Positions 1 through 8,460 of a stretch of DNA of 64,000 bases are shown here, in pieces. This DNA comes from Synechocystis sp. LKSZ1. Lineage in GTDB: Bacteria; Cyanobacteriota; Cyanobacteriia; Cyanobacteriales; Microcystaceae. Position 1 is the stretch's first letter, and every line of letters starts with the position of its first letter. The DNA is taken from the NCBI RefSeq assembly GCF_040436315.1, contig NZ_AP031572.1, forward strand, positions 62,001 to 126,000. Direction: 5' to 3'. A program made the position numbers and the translations under genes. The notes below the pieces were generated by a model, which saw only the letters and a program-made list of their open reading frames with translations, searched no databases and was not told the origin of the DNA.

Positions 1-2
1 GG

Positions 3-221
3 CCCGATGCCCATTGGGGCGAACAAGTGATTGCTGTTTATTCTCCAGGTTCAGCAACCGTCACCCCCACCGAACTCCGTCGTTATCTCAAACCTCTACT
101 CAGTGCCCATAAATGTCCGAAGCAGTGGTTGGCGATGCCAGAAATCCCCCGCTCTCCGGCAGGTAAACTCAATTATTCTGTGCTCCAGGCCTGGGTGGCT
201 AAGCAGTTGGCCCAAGCCTAA
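3..221 (+). CDS. menE: AMP-dependent acyl-CoA ligase, C-terminal end (probable 2-succinylbenzoate-CoA ligase MenE), partial
   Basis: The reading frame is open from the window edge, so only about the last 72 residues are visible. They form the C-terminal lid of the ANL (acyl-CoA synthetase/AMP-ligase) superfamily: a WGEQVIAVY strand, then LSAHKCPKQW and the catalytic-lysine loop IPRSPAGKLN. In cyanobacteria a short, divergent ligase of this type is usually MenE, which activates o-succinylbenzoate with CoA in phylloquinone synthesis. That assignment rests on general resemblance; another ANL ligase cannot be excluded without the N-terminal part. The stop codon overlaps the end of the convergent small gene at 218-379 by three bases. 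Confidence 0.6.
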   Translation, partial: PDAHWGEQVIAVYSPGSATVTPTELRRYLKPLLSAHKCPKQWLAMPEIPRSPAGKLNYSVLQAWVAKQLAQA

Positions 222-379
222 AACAGTGTGTAAATGAAAGGAGCAATGACGGAACCCTGGGTAAAGATAATTAAGGCCCCGAGCAGAATCATGGTTAGGA
301 TCAACGGCAAGAGCCAATATTTTTGTCTTTCCCGTAAAAAGCCCCAGATATCTCGCAAAAGTTCTAGAAAATTATCCAT
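218..379 (-). CDS. DUF5989-like small membrane protein, 53 aa
   Basis: This 53-codon frame starts at the ATG at 379 and ends at a TAG at 218-220, overlapping the tail of the upstream ligase on the other strand. The protein opens with MDNFLELLRDIWGFLRERQK, an amphipathic segment, followed by one transmembrane helix (about residues 22-41) and a short tail ending FIYTLF. This is the layout of the DUF5989 family, found in cyanobacteria and often near carbamoyltransferase or SxtJ-type genes; none is visible here. Function is unknown. The conserved LRxxWxFLRxRxKYWLLPL pattern and tight convergent packing argue that it is real despite its size. Confidence 0.6.
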   Translation of the reverse strand: MDNFLELLRDIWGFLRERQKYWLLPLILTMILLGALIIFTQGSVIAPFIYTLF

Positions 380-435
380 GGCGCCAAAACGTCGTTAACT
401 CCTCACTCAGCTTCTGATCACGATTGGTAATTGAA

Positions 436-521
436 TGGGGGTGGAGAGACTTGAACTCTCACGAGCTTATAAGGCCCAACGGATTTTAAGTCCGCAGCGT
501 CTACCATTCCGCCACACCCCC
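436..521 (-). tRNA. tRNA-Leu (UAA anticodon), no intron
   Basis: Read on the minus strand, the 86-nt sequence folds as a class II tRNA. A 7-bp acceptor GGGGGTG/CACCCCC has discriminator A; the anticodon stem GCGGA/TCCGT carries the loop CTTAAAA (anticodon TAA); a long variable arm follows, and the T arm is GAGAG-TTCAAGT-CTCTC. CCA is not encoded. Many cyanobacteria carry a group I intron after the first anticodon base of this tRNA; here the anticodon loop is continuous. No other tRNA was found in the window. Confidence 0.95.
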
Positions 522-597
522 GTTGAAAAAGATATTTTTATCGACAGCCACTTATACTAACACATTTTTATCGGAAATTCAGAAAATATTTGGGGAC

Positions 598-1260
598 TCA
601 GGTCAACAAGCTTTGCAGACCAGGGTAGTTGAAACAGAGACGATTATTTTCGTTCTGCCAGACCAAACCCTGTTTGCGGAGACGGGCCAAGAGACGAGTC
701 ACTGTCACCCGAGTTGAGCCGACCGCCTGGCCGAGTTGGGCGTGGGTCAGGGGATAGGGCAAATAGTAGTCCTGTCCGGGCGTTTCCCCCATGCTTTTGC
801 CCCAGAGGATCAGAAAATTGAGCAGTCGATGGAAAGTCGATTTTTGGCCGAGAATGCCCATCCAAAGCAGTTGCTGACGATGCTGGGCCTTGAATTGCTC
901 TAGGATCTGTTGGTAGAGAGCCTGCCATTGCTGGAGTTCGTTCCAGTAAAGCCAAAGAACCGCTGTGCCATCCACGTGGGCCTGGGCTGAAATCACAAAA
1001 TGGGGATGGGAGACAATTTCAAAGGGTTGACCAATACCCAGCAGTCCAACCAAGGCTTCGGCCGGAGGGTGGGGCGGTAGGGCGGAAGGAAAGGTGGTCT
1101 GACTAACGAGGCGAACAACCCCGTGATGGACTAGATAGAGCGGGCCAGGCCGGGTCGGGATCAGGGCTTCCTTAGCAAAAATACGGTCTCGATAATGGTC
1201 TTTACCCCATTGCACCAAATCCAGCCACAGGGGAGAAATGGGGAGGTCAATAAAAGTCAT
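598..1260 (-). CDS. Crp/Fnr-family transcriptional regulator
   Basis: 220-residue protein. The N-terminal about 140 residues fit a degenerate cyclic-nucleotide-binding/effector fold (LYLVHHGVVRLVSQ, then LLGIGQPFEIV). The C-terminal winged helix-turn-helix (about residues 150-215) has the typical signature PLTHAQLGQAVGSTRVTVTR with the recognition helix RVTVTRLLARLRKQGLV. No conserved cAMP-binding arginine-serine cassette is obvious, so the ligand is unknown and it need not respond to cAMP. Gene order gives no clue: it is divergent from the DALR-domain gene next door, sharing a very short spacer. NtcA was considered, but the sequence is clearly more divergent than that highly conserved protein. 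Confidence 0.85.
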   Translation of the reverse strand: MTFIDLPISPLWLDLVQWGKDHYRDRIFAKEALIPTRPGPLYLVHHGVVRLVSQTTFPSALPPHPPAEALVGLLGIGQPFEIVSHPHFVISAQAHVDGTAVLWLYWNELQQWQALYQQILEQFKAQHRQQLLWMGILGQKSTFHRLLNFLILWGKSMGETPGQDYYLPYPLTHAQLGQAVGSTRVTVTRLLARLRKQGLVWQNENNRLCFNYPGLQSLLT

Positions 1261-1278
1261 GGTTTAGGGGGTCGTTAC

Positions 1279-2097
1279 GTGGAAATTAGTCAAGTATCTA
1301 GGGGAAAACCATTCCCTTGCATTGAACCGTTATGGCCGATTTTATCCTTAAAATTTTGCCTGCAAACACAATTACAACAGGCCCTCACCTCTACTTATCC
1401 AACCCTTAATCTGGCGCCCCAGGCCATTCCCCTCTCCCCCAAAATCACCCCCTTTCACGTCAGCTACCGCTGTGCCCTGGCCTTTAAACTGGCTTCCCAT
1501 TGCCGTCAATCCCCGGCCCAAATTTTGACTACCCTCCAGCCTTGGCTTCCTCAACAGTGTTCCTTCCCCAACGCAGTTAATCTTCCTCTCCAGCTTGAGA
1601 CGACAGGGTCAGGCTGGTTCACCCTAACCTTGGCCTATGGCGACCTGGAACCCTGGCGGCAGGCCTGGATGCCCCAACTTGCTCAACAACGCCAGGCCCT
1701 ACCCCCAAAGAAAGGGATAACGGCACCAACACCCTGGAGTGCCTACCAATACACCCACGCCCGCCTTTGTTATTGGTTAACATTGCTGGAATCCCAGGAC
1801 TGGTCCCTACCTGACCCATCTCTCCGTCTTTCTCCCTGGCCTGCTTCGATGCAGGCATTATTGGGCCAAATATTAGCGCTGATCGATGAGTTAGCTGATC
1901 AGGGCGGTCTGTCCCATCCTCGTCTAGATAACCTCTGTGCCCTGGCCTTAGCGGTTATTGCCGACTATCCCCTGACCTACTTCCAGGCTGAACCGAATCT
2001 CCAAGGGGCCATTATGGGCCTGCTGAATCTGGCCCAATATCTCCTTGCATACAGCTTAAATCGGCAAGGAGCCTACGACGTCCCGACAGAACTGTAG
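1279..2097 (+). CDS. DALR anticodon-binding-domain protein (ArgS-derived, stand-alone)
   Basis: About 272 residues if translation starts at the GTG at 1279; an in-frame ATG at 1195 lies inside the divergent regulator gene and is unlikely. The N-terminal half resembles the additional N-terminal domain of arginyl-tRNA synthetase (PLSPKITPFHVSYRCALAFKLA). The C-terminal half begins YTHARLCYWL, which matches the DALR helical anticodon-binding domain start (YxHARxxxxL). The catalytic Rossmann fold with HIGH and KMSKS motifs is absent. It is therefore an aminoacyl-tRNA synthetase paralogue lacking the active-site domain, a type annotated in cyanobacteria as DALR domain-containing protein. Function is unknown. 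The start codon is the least certain part; no in-frame ATG exists between 1261 and the conserved region. Confidence 0.75.
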   Translation: MEISQVSRGKPFPCIEPLWPILSLKFCLQTQLQQALTSTYPTLNLAPQAIPLSPKITPFHVSYRCALAFKLASHCRQSPAQILTTLQPWLPQQCSFPNAVNLPLQLETTGSGWFTLTLAYGDLEPWRQAWMPQLAQQRQALPPKKGITAPTPWSAYQYTHARLCYWLTLLESQDWSLPDPSLRLSPWPASMQALLGQILALIDELADQGGLSHPRLDNLCALALAVIADYPLTYFQAEPNLQGAIMGLLNLAQYLLAYSLNRQGAYDVPTEL

Positions 2098-2261
2098 AGC
2101 GACATCCGCTTGAAAAACTGTCTCTCACCAAGGGTTTGGAAGGCCTCTGCTAGGATAGAACTGAAGCAAATTCCTGTCCTAAGGCCTGGGGCAAAAGAGG
2201 CTTCCTGGAATGCTTTTAAGACTATTACCCAAACTCACCTTATCGATAACGATTTGCCAAG

Positions 2262-3437
2262 ATGAAAATTCCCGTTCCTCTACGCCGAATTAGTGGCTAT
2301 CTGCTGGCCTTTGTGGTGGGCAGTGTTTTTGCGTTAACTAGTCTGCCCAATCGTCATGCCGTTGCCGAGGATCTTACGCCTGAATTCCTCTCCCAAGTTC
2401 CTGCTCCGCTATCGGCGGATAGTTTTGTCGCTGCGGCGGTGGCTAAAACCGGCCCGGCGGTGGTTCGGATTGATACAGAAACAGTCGTGACACGACGCAT
2501 TGACCCGCTGTTTGATGACCCCTTCTTTCGGGATTTTTTTGGGGGTTCTTTTCCTGTACCGCCCCGGGAGCAGAGAATTTCGGGCCAAGGTTCGGGTTTT
2601 ATCATTGACCAGAGCGGTATTATTCTCACCAATGCCCACGTGGTCGATAATGCCAATAAAGTAACCGTAACCCTCAAGGATGGCCGCACCTTTAACGGTG
2701 AAGTTCGGGGAACAGATGAAGTGACTGATTTAGCTGTGGTCAAAATCAATCCTCAAAATGCTTCCCTACCCGTTGCTCCCCTCGGCGATTCCTCAAAGGT
2801 GCAGGTGGGCGATTGGGCGATTGCGGTCGGTAATCCTGTGGGCCTGGACAATACCGTTACCTTGGGTATTATTAGTACTATTGGCCGGTCGGCGGCCAAG
2901 GCCGGTATTCCCGATAAGCGCGTCGAGTTTATCCAAACTGACGCAGCCATTAATCCTGGCAATTCCGGCGGCCCGTTGTTAAATGCGCGGGGCGAAGTCA
3001 TTGGTATTAATACTGCTATCCGGGCCGATGCCATGGGTATTGGCTTTGCCATTCCAATTAATCAAGCCAAGGCCCTGCAAAAAACCTTGGCGGCTGGTCA
3101 AAAAGTTCCCCATCCCTACATTGGCGTCCAGATGGTGAATTTAACCCCAGAATTGGCCCGGCAAAATAATCGCGACCCCAACTCACCTTTCGTCATTCCC
3201 GAAGTCGAAGGTATTCTTGTGGTGCGAGTCTTGCCCAATACCCCTGCTGAACGGGCTGGGGTACGTCGGGGGGATGTGATCGTGGCAGTGAATGGTCAAC
3301 CAATCCGCGATGGTGCTCAACTGCAAGCCCTGGTGGATCGTACTGGTATTAACCAATCCCTCAAGCTTACTCTCCAACGCGGCGATCGTCGCTTGGATTT
3401 GTCAGTACAAACTGCCCAATTAGAAAATCCGACATGA
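2262..3437 (+). CDS. hhoA: Deg/HtrA-family serine protease (HhoA-like)
   Basis: 391-residue exported protease. A signal peptide (residues 1-36, ending HAVAED) is followed by a trypsin-like domain with a complete triad: His126 in ILTNAHVVD, Asp156 in EVTDLAVVK and Ser235 in NPGNSGGPL. One PDZ domain is at about 285-385. The FDDPFFRDFFG loop and single PDZ match cyanobacterial HhoA/HhoB/HtrA proteases, which degrade damaged proteins in the periplasm and thylakoid lumen. Length and motif spacing favour HhoA, but the three paralogues are hard to separate by eye. The downstream msrB start overlaps its stop (ATGA), so the two should be translated together in periplasmic protein quality control. Confidence 0.9.
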   Translation: MKIPVPLRRISGYLLAFVVGSVFALTSLPNRHAVAEDLTPEFLSQVPAPLSADSFVAAAVAKTGPAVVRIDTETVVTRRIDPLFDDPFFRDFFGGSFPVPPREQRISGQGSGFIIDQSGIILTNAHVVDNANKVTVTLKDGRTFNGEVRGTDEVTDLAVVKINPQNASLPVAPLGDSSKVQVGDWAIAVGNPVGLDNTVTLGIISTIGRSAAKAGIPDKRVEFIQTDAAINPGNSGGPLLNARGEVIGINTAIRADAMGIGFAIPINQAKALQKTLAAGQKVPHPYIGVQMVNLTPELARQNNRDPNSPFVIPEVEGILVVRVLPNTPAERAGVRRGDVIVAVNGQPIRDGAQLQALVDRTGINQSLKLTLQRGDRRLDLSVQTAQLENPT

Positions 3438-3973
3438 AAAGGCGTTATCTTCTAGGAGCAGGGCCGCTCACCCTAGGGGCCCTCTGGTCAGCCCAATATT
3501 TATCCTCTAACGAAACCTCTGAGGCGAAACCCTCATCTATCATTGAATCCTCAACTCCTATGGCAAAATCCACTGAAGTCTTTGAAGTCACCAAAACCGA
3601 TGCGGAATGGCAGGCCATCCTGACGCCGGAACAATACAAAGTCCTGCGGAAGCACGGAACAGAGCGGGCCGGAACGAGTCCCCTCGATAAACAGTATGGT
3701 CCCGGTACTTACCGCTGCGCTGGCTGTGACCAACCCTTATTTTCATCCGAAACGAAGTTTAATAGTGGCACCGGTTGGCCTAGTTTTTATGCCCCCCTGG
3801 AAAATGCTGTGGCGACCTCCGTTGACCGCGCCTTCTTTATGACCCGTACTGAAGTGCACTGTGACCGTTGTGGTGGTCACCTGGGCCATGTCTTTGACGA
3901 CGGGCCAGCACCGACGGGGAAACGCTACTGTATGAATGGCGTGGCCCTCAAGTTTACTCCAAAGCAGGCCTAA
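3434..3973 (+). CDS. msrB: Peptide-methionine (R)-S-oxide reductase MsrB, probably exported
   Basis: 179 residues. The MsrB domain (about 50-179) has both zinc-binding pairs (Cys95/Cys98 in RCAGC, Cys143/Cys146 in CDRC), the GTGWPSFY substrate loop and the catalytic Cys166 in RYCMNGVALKF. It reduces methionine-R-sulfoxide in oxidised proteins. The N-terminus (MKRRYLLGAG plus a short hydrophobic stretch) resembles a Tat or lipoprotein-type leader, so the enzyme probably works outside the cytoplasm, in line with its 4-bp overlap with the HhoA protease gene. An internal ATG at residue 43 could produce a cytosolic form; the sequence cannot decide between them. The transcript runs into a strong hairpin at 3990-4029. 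Confidence 0.93.
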   Translation: MKRRYLLGAGPLTLGALWSAQYLSSNETSEAKPSSIIESSTPMAKSTEVFEVTKTDAEWQAILTPEQYKVLRKHGTERAGTSPLDKQYGPGTYRCAGCDQPLFSSETKFNSGTGWPSFYAPLENAVATSVDRAFFMTRTEVHCDRCGGHLGHVFDDGPAPTGKRYCMNGVALKFTPKQA

Positions 3974-3989
3974 TTTGGTTTTGGTCAAG

Positions 3990-4029
3990 CAATTCTAGCC
4001 CCTAGGTCAGGCCCTGGGGGCTAGAATTG
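3990..4029. terminator. Hairpin between convergent msrB and tgt
   Basis: A perfect 13-bp inverted repeat (CAATTCTAGCCCC ... GGGGCTAGAATTG) with a 14-nt loop lies between the 3' ends of msrB (plus) and tgt (minus). Neither flank has a long T-run, so it is a possible bidirectional terminator or 3'-end protecting hairpin rather than a classical intrinsic terminator. Confidence 0.6.
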
Positions 4030-4040
4030 ACCGATGGACT

Positions 4041-5168
4041 TCACCCAGATTCCTTGATAGGAACCTCAGAAGTGAGCCAATGGCCAAATTGCTCTAGCAA
4101 ACGATCCTGTCGAATAGCTTCTCGAATGCGCGTTGTAAATCGAACCAGTTCCGTAATGTTGTGCAGAGACAGTAAAATATAGCCCAACATTTCCCGGCAA
4201 CGAACCAGGTGGTGTAAGTAGGCTCGACTAAAGGTCTGGCAGGTATAGCAGGGACAAGTCTCATCCAGAGGACGAAAATCTTCCCGAAAAGGAGCATTTT
4301 TAAGGTTCCAGCGTTCTCCTTGTACCAAAGCTGTCCCATGGCGGCCTAACCGGGTGGGAATCACACAATCAAACAGATCAATGCCCGAGGCAATGGCGAT
4401 CACCATTTCTTGGTAGGTGCCGACTCCCATTAAGTAGCGGGGCTTCTGGACTGGTAATAGGGGAGCGGTGGTTTGAACCACTTGGTGAATCAGTTCTGGC
4501 GCTTCGCCAACGCTGACACCACCAATGGCATAACCCGGCAAATCCAGGGAAATCAGATCTGCGACGGCCTTAGCCCGGAGGTCTAGATAAACCCCGCCCT
4601 GCACAATGCCAAACAGGGCCTGATCCTGGGGCCGACTATGGGCCTGGAGACAGCGCTCTAGCCAACGATAGGTTCGGGCCGTTGCAGCTTCTACCACTTC
4701 ACGAGGCGCCTGGCCAGGAGGGCATTCATCAAAGGCCATGATTACATCCGCCCCGAGGGTATTTTGAATCTGGATCGAGCGTTCGGGGGTCATATCAATC
4801 AGGCGACCATCCTTGGGAGAGCGGAAGATCACGCCTTCCTCTCGAATCGTCCGCAGGGCACTTAGGCTAAAGACCTGAAAACCACCAGAATCTGTCAAAA
4901 TTGGCCCTGGCCAACCCATGAAGGCATGGAGGCCACCGGCTTGATGAATCAGATCTTCTCCTGGTTGTAGATGGAGATGGTAGGTATTGGATAAAACCAT
5001 TTGGGCCCCGGTACTCGCCAATTGGTCAGGGGTAATTCCCTTCACGGTGGCGAGGGTACCAACGGGCATAAAACGAGGGGTTTCCACAGGGCCATGGGGG
5101 GTGGTAAACACCCCCGCTCTGGCCTGGGTCTGAGAACAACAGGCCTGACAAGAAAAGGTGAAGGTCAC
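4041..5168 (-). CDS. tgt: Queuine/guanine tRNA-ribosyltransferase
   Basis: 375 residues, full length for bacterial Tgt. It exchanges the guanine at position 34 of tRNAs with GUN anticodons for the queuosine precursor preQ1. Visible signatures are the active-site [11 protein letters not shown] (Asp93), [12 protein letters not shown], the nucleophile region [15 protein letters not shown], and the zinc site [17 protein letters not shown] near the C-terminus. The start ATG at 5168 gives the normal family N-terminus. It stands alone: about 165 bp separate it from ndhM upstream, and that spacer contains the orphan plus-strand terminator described separately. Confidence 0.97.
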   Translation of the reverse strand: MTFTFSCQACCSQTQARAGVFTTPHGPVETPRFMPVGTLATVKGITPDQLASTGAQMVLSNTYHLHLQPGEDLIHQAGGLHAFMGWPGPILTDSGGFQVFSLSALRTIREEGVIFRSPKDGRLIDMTPERSIQIQNTLGADVIMAFDECPPGQAPREVVEAATARTYRWLERCLQAHSRPQDQALFGIVQGGVYLDLRAKAVADLISLDLPGYAIGGVSVGEAPELIHQVVQTTAPLLPVQKPRYLMGVGTYQEMVIAIASGIDLFDCVIPTRLGRHGTALVQGERWNLKNAPFREDFRPLDETCPCYTCQTFSRAYLHHLVRCREMLGYILLSLHNITELVRFTTRIREAIRQDRLLEQFGHWLTSEVPIKESG

Positions 5169-5196
5169 GAACGGTTATGAGATAAGACTATCATGG

Positions 5197-5297
5197 TTGA
5201 CTCAAGCACGTTATGTACTAATCCCAAACAAATTGTAAGACCAAGCTTGAGCCGTGCCCTGAGATAGACTCCATTTTAAGTGAGTCTTTTTTCCCCA
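5197..5297 (+). ncRNA. Candidate small RNA between tgt and ndhM
   Basis: This spacer has no open frame, yet on the plus strand it ends with a hairpin AGACTC-loop-GAGTCT (5265-5286) followed by six Ts, which is an intrinsic terminator. Both flanking genes are on the minus strand, so no annotated gene needs it. A -35-like TTGACT sits at 5197-5202, with only a weak -10 around 5219. A plus-strand transcript of roughly 70-80 nt would fit. No known cyanobacterial RNA motif (Yfr1, 6S, tmRNA) was recognised. It could instead be the antisense end of a longer transcript. Confidence 0.3.
5265..5293 (+). terminator. Orphan rho-independent terminator, plus strand
   Basis: Stem AGACTC / GAGTCT with a 10-nt loop followed directly by a T-run. 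It faces the plus direction, while tgt and ndhM both run on the minus strand. Confidence 0.55.
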
Positions 5298-5332
5298 ATA
5301 ACTTAGGCTAAGAATCGTCAGGAATAAAGAGG

Positions 5333-5692
5333 TTAAAGGGTCCACTTTCCTTCAGTTTCAGGACTTTCCTGTTTAGGAAGTCCCATGCTGTAATTGAGCA
5401 CACGACTATTCAGGTTATAGGTCAGTTCCCCTGCTTGCAATAGGGAGCGAATAAAATGCTCGAGTTCAGAGCCCATACGCCGTAGATTGTATTCACTCAA
5501 ATCTTCACCGCTATAGGATTCAACCAAATGGTCAAATTGCTGGTAAACCTTTTGAAGGGATTCCTCACTCCAATTAAATTCGTTATCAGGGTCAACATCA
5601 AGGGTTAGAACTTTATCACTGGGAACTAATTCATTGCCTTGAACTTCAGCCGAAAAAATGCGAATGTGACGAGTGGTAGATTTAACGAGCAT
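5333..5692 (-). CDS. ndhM: NAD(P)H-quinone oxidoreductase subunit M
   Basis: 119 residues, the usual length of NdhM, a peripheral-arm subunit specific to the NDH-1 complex of cyanobacteria and chloroplasts. NDH-1 carries out cyclic electron flow, respiration and CO2 uptake at the thylakoid membrane. Recognisable conserved stretches are [50 protein letters not shown] and [15 protein letters not shown]. The protein is soluble with no transmembrane segment. The next upstream gene (DUF3727) begins only 41 bp away on the same strand, so they may be cotranscribed. Confidence 0.97.
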   Translation of the reverse strand: MLVKSTTRHIRIFSAEVQGNELVPSDKVLTLDVDPDNEFNWSEESLQKVYQQFDHLVESYSGEDLSEYNLRRMGSELEHFIRSLLQAGELTYNLNSRVLNYSMGLPKQESPETEGKWTL

Positions 5693-5733
5693 AGAACCTC
5701 TGCAAACAGCCTTGGATAATGGTTTCTTTAGGA

Positions 5734-6318
5734 CTAATCGCCCTCTTCAAACAAAAGCTCCTCTAGAATATACTGCATTCTTTCTTCTTCGGGGGTGACC
5801 AACTCAATATCTCCCCGGACGTTAGATTTTGCCAGAAACAGCAAGGGAGCAAGGGGAGTATAGATAGAGTAACGTTGCTCTTGATGATAAAAGCTGGCCA
5901 GAAATTGTAATTCTTCCGGTTCTAAACCCTCTTCCGCTTCATCGAGTTCTAGCGTCAGGATGTCCTCGTCTTCAATGGGAGGGAGTTCTCCACTCACCGT
6001 TAAAGTATAGGCTGTATATTTCAAGCTTAAATTGAGTTCTTCTAGTACTGCTTTGGCATCTGCAAAAATCAGCTCAATTTCTTCGTTATCTTCTAGTAAG
6101 ACGGCTTCAGCATCGTCCTCTTCTTCACTATCTGCTTCATCTTCCCAGGCAATAATCACAATGGGAATGTCAACGGGCATGAGCAGGAGATAGGTTGCGT
6201 CGTCAAAATCAAGGGAGTTTTCAATGTAGCAATCAAGCGTTCTTCCCGCCTCATCTCGGAGAGTGACGCTATCCGCCTCATCTGGCTCATTTTCTTGGCT
6301 AAAAAGATAGGAAGACAT
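5734..6318 (-). CDS. DUF3727 domain-containing acidic protein
   Basis: 194 residues, strongly acidic, with runs such as [20 protein letters not shown]. The N-terminal part ([19 protein letters not shown]) resembles the DUF1292-like fold and the C-terminal part ([21 protein letters not shown] ... [13 protein letters not shown]) is the DUF3727 block. The family is conserved in cyanobacteria and plastid-bearing eukaryotes; its role is unknown. It lies between surE and ndhM, all on the minus strand with short spacers. No catalytic motif or membrane segment is visible. Confidence 0.85.
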   Translation of the reverse strand: MSSYLFSQENEPDEADSVTLRDEAGRTLDCYIENSLDFDDATYLLLMPVDIPIVIIAWEDEADSEEEDDAEAVLLEDNEEIELIFADAKAVLEELNLSLKYTAYTLTVSGELPPIEDEDILTLELDEAEEGLEPEELQFLASFYHQEQRYSIYTPLAPLLFLAKSNVRGDIELVTPEEERMQYILEELLFEEGD

Positions 6319-6365
6319 AGGATATCACGCTAATTTGACTACTTAGAATATCACATTAGTTGTAA

Positions 6366-7190
6366 CTACTCTGTTCTTTTGGGATGCAATGCAGTCGAAA
6401 ACCAAGGGGCCTCCCTGAGGGCATGAAAACCCGCAACATCGGTTAAATTATAGTGGAGGGGGGTAATGGTGATGTAGTTGTCCTGGATAGCGTGAACATC
6501 GGTTGGAATACCAGTGGACAGGTGAAGATGTTCCGGTTGCTCAATTTCCTTAGCCACTTCTCCCGCTAGCCAGTAGTAACGTTTTCCCCTGGGGTCAAAA
6601 CGCTCCTCAAAGGTTTCAATGTAGCGACGTAGGCCCTGGCGTGTCAAGCAAACGCCCGCAATGTCAGCCTCCTCAACAGGGGGAATATTGACACTAAGGA
6701 GGGTGGTATGGGGCAAGGGGTGCTGGGCCAAATGCTGCACCAGGATCTGGGCAAAATTGGCCGCTGGCTGAAAATTGTGGGCAGCAAAACTGGCCAGGCT
6801 AAAGGCAATGCTGGGAATATCTTCGATTAGACCCTCCATAGCCGCCGAGACGGTTCCCGAATATAGCACATCTGTTCCTAGGTTTGCCCCGTGGTTAATA
6901 CCCGAGAGCACAAAATCTGGCCGCTGGTCTAGCACCGCATAAAGGGCAAACTTGACGCAATCAGCGGGGGTTCCTGAACAAGACCAGGCCGTGACAGCAG
7001 GATGGAAAACCCCTTCTACTTCATCGGCACGAATCGGTTGATGAAGCGTCAGGCCATGGCCGGTGGCGGAGCGTTCCCGGTCAGGACAAACGACGGTGAC
7101 CCGATGCCCCGCTTCTGCAAAGGTATTAGCTAAGGCGCGAACACCGGGGGCGAAAATCCCATCATCATTACTAATCAGCAGATTCAGCAC
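6366..7190 (-). CDS. surE: 5'/3'-nucleotidase SurE
   Basis: 274 residues. SurE is a metal-dependent phosphatase that dephosphorylates nucleoside 5'- and 3'-monophosphates. The N-terminal metal site [12 protein letters not shown] (Asp9-Asp10), the [16 protein letters not shown] loop, the SGTPADCV segment and [19 protein letters not shown] with its metal-ligand Asn are all intact. The start at 7190 places the catalytic Asp pair at the standard position. It is followed on the same strand by DUF3727 after 47 bp. The IS4-type element starts about 120 bp upstream, in the leader region, so it may affect expression but not coding sequence. Confidence 0.96.
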   Translation of the reverse strand: MLNLLISNDDGIFAPGVRALANTFAEAGHRVTVVCPDRERSATGHGLTLHQPIRADEVEGVFHPAVTAWSCSGTPADCVKFALYAVLDQRPDFVLSGINHGANLGTDVLYSGTVSAAMEGLIEDIPSIAFSLASFAAHNFQPAANFAQILVQHLAQHPLPHTTLLSVNIPPVEEADIAGVCLTRQGLRRYIETFEERFDPRGKRYYWLAGEVAKEIEQPEHLHLSTGIPTDVHAIQDNYITITPLHYNLTDVAGFHALREAPWFSTALHPKRTE

Positions 7191-7298
7191 AGTCGATTGA
7201 TTTTGGGGAAATACTTTCCCCCCAGCATACTGCCTTAAGGCCCAGTGAAGCTATGTTCTGCCCCACAAAGGAATCGTGCTGGCCTGGAGGCAATGAGC

Positions 7299-7309
7299 AG
7301 GCCCGTCTC
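7299..7309. repeat. Left copy of 11-bp target-site duplication
   Basis: AGGCCCGTCTC occurs here and again at 8461-8471, immediately outside the two ends of the IS4-family element. This is the duplication expected from its transposition and indicates a fairly recent insertion. Confidence 0.85.
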
Positions 7310-8374
7310 CTAAGTACCGGACAAAAAAGAAAAAGTGGCTCTGAGAGCTTGTCGGTGGGAGGGAGTCGGGTTTAATAGCAGATGTTGAAGGTGGTCAAAA
7401 CCGGTGCGAAAAACACTTTTGGCTTTGCGCCCATGGTTTTTGATAGGGATTGGGGTGTGTTGGGCAATAAATCGCCCCGTCTGCATAGCCCAGCACAAAG
7501 CCAAGGTTAATAAAGCAAATAACTTGCTCAAGCGCTCCGGGTCTTTGAAGTGGGTGGATTCGATGCAAAAGCCTCGGGTTTTGAAAGCCCCAAACCAAGT
7601 TTCAATGTTCCAGCGCTGTGCATAATCTTGAAGGGGTTCAGAGGTTCCGACCGGAGCGACGACGGTGAGCAACTGACCATCCGGCAGTCGCAGTGCTTCT
7701 ACCATGACAGCACAGCCCCACACCTTGCAAGAACCGCTTAAGCGCTGCTTCTCTCCTACTTGGAGATGGGCCAACAGGGTGCCAGCAGCAAGGGTTTTGC
7801 CGTCATGGGTAATCTTATCGGTCTTGCGAATCCGCAGCCGGAAGGACTGCTGCGGCTCCAGCAGCAGATAGAACGTCCAGACTTGACCAATAAACTCCCG
7901 GTCTCCGGCAAGGAAGGCCACTGCCGCGTCTGGAAACAGAACCGAGAAGCGCTCCATCAGCTCAATGCGCTCACGCTGGTTGCTATTACCTTTCTTATCC
8001 AGCATCTCCCACATCAGGGGGTAGGCGATTCCCTCATGGACCAAGGCCAACACCAGCAGGTTATGACAAGTGTTGCCGAACTCCCAGGTGGTTCGGTCTA
8101 GCGATAAGACCCAGGGCTGGGGAATCTTCATCCAGGTCACGACCATCTGGGCTATTTCCTGGTAATCAAGGTCAAAGTCAGCAAAAAAACGTGATAGACG
8201 CTTTTCGCTGGAACTTGGCTTGGCTTCACTCTCGAATCCCTTACTAAGCTTGCTTAAACTTACGCTTTGCACTTTAAACAGGGCGACCAGGAACAAGCTC
8301 AGAAAGGCTAGTCTCGCTCCATGCCAACTGAAGTGAGGTTGTAGGGCGGCCTGTAAGTCTTTACTATGGGTCAT
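7310..8374 (-). CDS. IS4-family transposase
   Basis: 354 residues from the ATG at 8374. A longer frame would begin outside the element and is rejected. DDE/DEDD-type catalytic signatures are visible: first Asp in SLDRTTWEFGN, second in FLAGDREFIG, and the IS4 YREK-like motif QRWNIETWFGAFKTRGF with the catalytic Glu. It has no frameshift or internal stop and is probably active. It belongs to the mobile element at 7310-8460 rather than to the host operons around it. Confidence 0.93.
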   Translation of the reverse strand: MTHSKDLQAALQPHFSWHGARLAFLSLFLVALFKVQSVSLSKLSKGFESEAKPSSSEKRLSRFFADFDLDYQEIAQMVVTWMKIPQPWVLSLDRTTWEFGNTCHNLLVLALVHEGIAYPLMWEMLDKKGNSNQRERIELMERFSVLFPDAAVAFLAGDREFIGQVWTFYLLLEPQQSFRLRIRKTDKITHDGKTLAAGTLLAHLQVGEKQRLSGSCKVWGCAVMVEALRLPDGQLLTVVAPVGTSEPLQDYAQRWNIETWFGAFKTRGFCIESTHFKDPERLSKLFALLTLALCWAMQTGRFIAQHTPIPIKNHGRKAKSVFRTGFDHLQHLLLNPTPSHRQALRATFSFLSGT

Positions 8375-8460
8375 GGGGTTTCTGGTGGTTGTGGTTAACC
8401 TATGAAACCCCACCCCTGACTCTCTTTCAACCCCGCAACTCCATTTTTTGTCCGGTACTG
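7310..8460 (-). mobile_element. Complete IS4-family insertion sequence, 1151 bp
   Basis: The ends carry a matching terminal inverted repeat: AGTACCGGACAAAAAA near 7313 and its complement at 8444-8459. An identical 11-bp direct repeat flanks the element. One transposase gene fills it and its stop codon sits exactly at the left end. The element landed in the spacer between surE and the small membrane-protein gene and interrupts no coding sequence. The exact terminal base is ambiguous by one or two nucleotides because the left end has an extra base relative to the right. Confidence 0.9.

Noticed and set aside
1195-1278. ATG at 1195 as start of the DALR-domain protein
   Set aside because: It would overlap the 5' end of the divergent regulator by 66 bp and the added residues resemble nothing in the family.
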